Shown in pieces: positions 61,041 through 64,000 of a DNA stretch of 64,000 bases. The notes beneath the pieces are model-generated. The model saw only the letters and a list, made by a program, of their open reading frames with translations, did no database searches and was not told where the DNA came from. A program made the position numbers and the translations under genes. Location of the stretch: assembly GCF_009914055.1 (NCBI RefSeq), contig NZ_CP028271.1, positions 3,658,001 through 3,722,000 of the forward strand. The letters are read 5' to 3'. Numbering within the stretch: the stretch's first letter is position 1; the number at the start of each line of letters is the position of its first letter. The DNA comes from Mixta intestinalis. Lineage in GTDB: Bacteria > Pseudomonadota > Gammaproteobacteria > Enterobacterales > Enterobacteriaceae.

Positions 61041-62717
61041 TTACAAAATCTGGCTCAGATGCAACTGCCCCATCAGTTTCGGGTTGTCGGCGTAATCCAC
61101 CGGCACCGCAACCACCGCAGGCCCCTGAACATCCATCGCCTGACGCAGAATTGGCTCCAGCTGGTCGGCACTTTCTACCGCAAAACCAGCGGCACCAAAG
61201 GCTTCAGCGTAGGCTTTGAAATCGATTGGTCCGAAGTTCACGCCGGAAAGGCGCTGATACTTCTGTTCTTCCTGGATCGCAACCATGTTGTAAGCGTTGT
61301 CGACCCAGATAATGTGCAGCACATTTGCCCCCAGACGTACCGCCGTTTCCAGCTCCATGCTGGACTGCATAAAGCCGCCATCGCCTGATACCGATACCAC
61401 TTTGCGGCTCGGATCCACCAGCCAGGCACCGATAGCCCACGGCAGCGCCACGCCCATGGTTTGCTGACCATTTGAGATCATGATCTGACGAGCCCGGAAA
61501 CTATAAAGATAGCGTGCAATCCAGATATGGAAACTTCCCATATCAACGGTGAGCGTGACATCACTATTAATGATGTCCTGCATTGCCCGCACAATACGCA
61601 GCGGATGCAGCGCAAACTGGTTCAGCTGGTGGCCGCGCATCGCCAGCAGCTCACGCTGATGGTGACGATCTTTAAGAATTTCCGCAGACTCAGGACTGAG
61701 GTGCAGCGGTGAATCAATGCGCTCGGCAAGCTTATCCAGCGTGGAGGCGATATCCCCGATCAGCTCGGCGTCCGGCTGATAACAGTTGTCGGTTTCCGCA
61801 GGCAGCACATCGATATGCACCAGTTCAGCAGAGCCACTGTTCCATTTAGCCGGTTCATATTCCACCGGGCTGTAGCCAATGGTGATAATCAGATCGGCCT
61901 GACGCAGCAGGCGATCGCCCGCCTGGTTATTAAACAGACCGACACGGCCTGCGAAGCGGGTAATATGCGTTTGTGAAACCGCGCCCGCCGCCTGATAGGT
62001 GCTGGTAACCGGAATATGGCTGCGCTCCAGCAGACGATGCAACGCCTTCGCGTTATGCGGCTGGCTGGCCATCAGGCCCAGCAGAATCACCGGATTTTTG
62101 GCTTTAGCGATTTTATCGGCCACGGAATGAATAGCGCTATCAGGCGCGGATCCGAGCAGCAGATCGCCGGAAGGCGACAGCACATTACCGCATACCGGGC
62201 CGTCCACAATATCCTGCGGCAGACTGACAAACGATCCACCAGGACGTCCCATCTCCGCATAGCGGAAAGCGTTGGCAATGATTTCGCCCAGCGCATCCGG
62301 CGCGCCTACTTCGACAGAATATTTGGTGACCGGGCGGAACATGCCAACGGTATCCATGCTCTGGTGAACCAGCTTGGCGCTGTCAGCGCGTTTTACCGCC
62401 CCACCCAGCGCAACGACAGGATCGCCCTCTGAGGTGGCGGTCGCCATACCGGTAATCAGGTTGGAACAGCCTGGGCCGGAAGTTACCAGCGCCACGCCCG
62501 CTTTACCGGTCAGTCGCCCTACGGCTGCCGCCATAAACGCCGCGTTTGCCTCATGGCGAACCGGGATGGTCTGAATGGAAGAATCCACCAGCGAATCGTA
62601 AACTTTGTCTACTTTAGCGCCCGGAATGCCAAACACCTGTTTAACGCCCTGCGCCTCAAGCTGGGCAACAATTAAATCGGCACCGTGCGCCCATTCTTTT
62701 TGTATATCGCTTTTCAT
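61041..62717 (-). CDS. budB: catabolic acetolactate synthase BudB
   Basis: Thiamine-diphosphate enzyme that condenses two pyruvates to 2-acetolactate for acetoin formation; FAD-independent, unlike IlvB-type enzymes. 558 residues (Klebsiella BudB 559). The ThDP glutamate lies in RHEANAAFMAA near residue 55, and the GDG...N motif is VSGDGGFMQSS...WVDNAYNMVA near residue 450. The ThDP loop and GQQTMGVALPWAIGA block are conserved. It is 20 bp downstream of budA. Confidence 0.96.
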   Translation of the reverse strand: MKSDIQKEWAHGADLIVAQLEAQGVKQVFGIPGAKVDKVYDSLVDSSIQTIPVRHEANAAFMAAAVGRLTGKAGVALVTSGPGCSNLITGMATATSEGDPVVALGGAVKRADSAKLVHQSMDTVGMFRPVTKYSVEVGAPDALGEIIANAFRYAEMGRPGGSFVSLPQDIVDGPVCGNVLSPSGDLLLGSAPDSAIHSVADKIAKAKNPVILLGLMASQPHNAKALHRLLERSHIPVTSTYQAAGAVSQTHITRFAGRVGLFNNQAGDRLLRQADLIITIGYSPVEYEPAKWNSGSAELVHIDVLPAETDNCYQPDAELIGDIASTLDKLAERIDSPLHLSPESAEILKDRHHQRELLAMRGHQLNQFALHPLRIVRAMQDIINSDVTLTVDMGSFHIWIARYLYSFRARQIMISNGQQTMGVALPWAIGAWLVDPSRKVVSVSGDGGFMQSSMELETAVRLGANVLHIIWVDNAYNMVAIQEEQKYQRLSGVNFGPIDFKAYAEAFGAAGFAVESADQLEPILRQAMDVQGPAVVAVPVDYADNPKLMGQLHLSQIL

Positions 62718-62737
62718 GGTTTCTCCTGTGGCGAGGT

Positions 62738-63520
62738 TTAGCTTTCTACGGCGCGGATAGCGCTGTCGAGATCGGCTGGATTAAGATTTGCCTGTAAAAA
62801 ATCGCGATGTTCAGGCAAATCGACCACCAGTTTGCTGATGGCACCGAAAGTGAGTACGCCGGATGTCAGGCTATAGTTGAGTACGTGCCCGCCGCCCTGA
62901 CGATTGTCAGTTATAAAATGTTCGTGATAGCCCGCTACGTTGATGCCCTGCATGTACTGCGGGGTGCGGAAACCGATCAGCACGCCATCACGCTGGTCAA
63001 AGTGGAAAGTGGGCTGTTGTTCTACCGCTTCCATCATCGGCTTATAAGGGCGATGCTGGCACGGTACGGTGCGCGTCTCTACCTGATGGAAACGCCCATC
63101 GATACGCAACGCGCAAAATTGGTTATCCGAAGCGATCAGGCTGTCGATAACGGCATGAACTTCATCGCGACTGGCGGGGCCATCGAAACGATGCTGGTAC
63201 TGCGGCTGGAAAAAGGTCATCACCGCAAACGGTGTACGCTGTTCCGGGCGTGCCGCGTTAGCACTACCGTCGGCGCGTAGCTGGTAGACTTTGCTATTGA
63301 AAGCAATCATCTCTCCGTCGAGATGATTAAAGGTTCCCAGGCCAAAATCGCCTTTTTTCAGCAGGTCAGCGATCGTGGTAGAACCTTCATAAACACCGCT
63401 CAGCAGGGCGCTCATTAATGAGGTCTGATAGATTACGCTTTCTGGCTGGTCTTTACGCATAGCAGTAACAGTTTCAGCCAGTTCCTTCTCGCATAAACAA
63501 TCAGTTACAGAATGAGTCAT
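62738..63520 (-). CDS. budA: alpha-acetolactate decarboxylase BudA
   Basis: Decarboxylates (S)-2-acetolactate to (R)-acetoin. 260 residues (Klebsiella BudA 259). The zinc-binding histidines lie in GYHEHFITDNRQGGGHVLNY near residues 198-213 and Glu65-type residues in FNHLDGEMIAFNSKVYQL. First gene of the operon; divergent from the LysR gene at 63625, which probably controls it in response to acetate, as BudR/AlsR does. Confidence 0.96.
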   Translation of the reverse strand: MTHSVTDCLCEKELAETVTAMRKDQPESVIYQTSLMSALLSGVYEGSTTIADLLKKGDFGLGTFNHLDGEMIAFNSKVYQLRADGSANAARPEQRTPFAVMTFFQPQYQHRFDGPASRDEVHAVIDSLIASDNQFCALRIDGRFHQVETRTVPCQHRPYKPMMEAVEQQPTFHFDQRDGVLIGFRTPQYMQGINVAGYHEHFITDNRQGGGHVLNYSLTSGVLTFGAISKLVVDLPEHRDFLQANLNPADLDSAIRAVES

Positions 63521-63624
63521 AAAACACCCTCTGTTTAAATGGTTAATACTGATTAACTATATGTTGACTCGATTCAGTGCGAGGATCCAATATAGAAAGC
63601 TCTTCACTTTGAGACGTTTTAGAT

Positions 63625-64000
63625 ATGGAACTACGCTATCTGCGTTATTTTGTCGCCGTGGCGCAAACGCGTAACTTCACGCGTGCGGCAGAAATGCTCG
63701 GTATCTCTCAGCCGCCGCTAAGTCAGCAAATATTGCGTCTGGAGCGTGAGATAGGTACGCCGCTGCTGAAGCGGCTGTCGCGCGGCGTTGAGCTGACCGA
63801 AACCGGAGAGGCGTTTTATCAGGATGCCTGCCAGATTCTCGATTTAACGGGACATGCGCTGGAGAAGGCGAAAGGCATTGCACGTGGCGTAACCGGAAAA
63901 CTTTCGCTGGGTTTTGCCAGCTCGGTCGCCTTTCATCAGGATATTTTTGATCTGCTGCATCGCTTTCAACAGCAGTTTCCGGGGGTTACGCTGCTGCCGC
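63625..64000 (+). CDS. budR: LysR-family regulator of the acetoin operon (BudR/AlsR-like), cut by the window end
   Basis: Only the first 125 codons are in the window. It starts MELRYLRYFVAVAQTRNFTR, with the helix-turn-helix AAEMLGISQPPLSQQILRLE (about residues 18-40) and PLLKRLSRGVELTETG after it. The start of the effector domain (GKLSLGFASSVAFHQ) follows. It diverges from budA across about 100 bp, the standard budR/budABC arrangement, so the symbol rests on context plus family. Confidence 0.82.
   Translation, partial: MELRYLRYFVAVAQTRNFTRAAEMLGISQPPLSQQILRLEREIGTPLLKRLSRGVELTETGEAFYQDACQILDLTGHALEKAKGIARGVTGKLSLGFASSVAFHQDIFDLLHRFQQQFPGVTLLP

Overview
The window is a stretch of enterobacterial chromosome. 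Nearly every housekeeping gene has a recognisable Escherichia coli counterpart of almost identical length (dut, slmA, pyrE, rph, gmk, rpoZ, spoT, trmH, recG, typA, glnALG, polA, dsbA, one complete rRNA operon, rbsDACBKR). The gene order, the differences from E. coli and the acetoin (bud) operon suggest an Erwiniaceae-type organism (Pantoea, Mixta or Erwinia-like). The family-level placement is inference; Enterobacterales is firm. I see no prophage, insertion sequence or CRISPR array.

Layout. 1-3.6 kb: 3' part of coaBC (with an apparent one-base frameshift), dut, slmA, then pyrE and rph on the minus strand with the classic pyrE attenuator. 3.7-8.5 kb: an accessory minus-strand operon encoding a fused PlsC-like/OlsB-like acyltransferase (an OlsF-type ornithine-lipid synthase), a membrane-fusion lipoprotein, an ABC ATPase and an ABC-2 permease, followed by about 600 bp of very AT-rich DNA. 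9.1-10.0 kb: yicC. 10.2-15.5 kb: a second accessory stretch with a bestrophin-like channel coupled to a HycA-family protein, a LysR regulator, a small membrane protein, an orphan colicin-E-type immunity gene and an orphan WzxC-like polysaccharide flippase. 15.6-27.4 kb: yicG, ligB, gmk, rpoZ, spoT, trmH, recG, xanP, yicH, in E. coli order but without dinD and gltS.

At 27.4 kb the order jumps, relative to E. coli, to the 87-minute region: fabY, dtd, yihY, yihX, typA (minus strand). Then comes glnA-glnL-glnG with its sigma-54 promoter and NtrC sites, yshB, hemN with a newly noticed 59-codon gene upstream, yihI, the sRNA CsrC, engB, the sRNA Spot 42, polA, dsbA, srkA, yihD and mobAB. 47.3-52.7 kb is an rRNA operon on the minus strand (16S, tRNA-Glu, 23S, 5S) with tandem promoters. 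It is of the E. coli rrnC type, because hsrA and rbs adjoin it. The rest is hsrA, the rbs ribose operon with two palindromic RbsR-type operators, and the budABC acetoin/2,3-butanediol operon with a divergent LysR regulator cut by the window end.

Functional themes: nucleotide and coenzyme supply plus (p)ppGpp control (dut, pyrE, gmk, rpoZ, spoT); nitrogen control (glnALG); carbon-storage and catabolite sRNAs (CsrC, Spot 42) next to DNA polymerase I; ribose uptake feeding central metabolism; and overflow of pyruvate to acetoin. The least explained parts are the OlsF-ABC operon, the HycA/bestrophin pair, and the 59-residue membrane protein in front of hemN.
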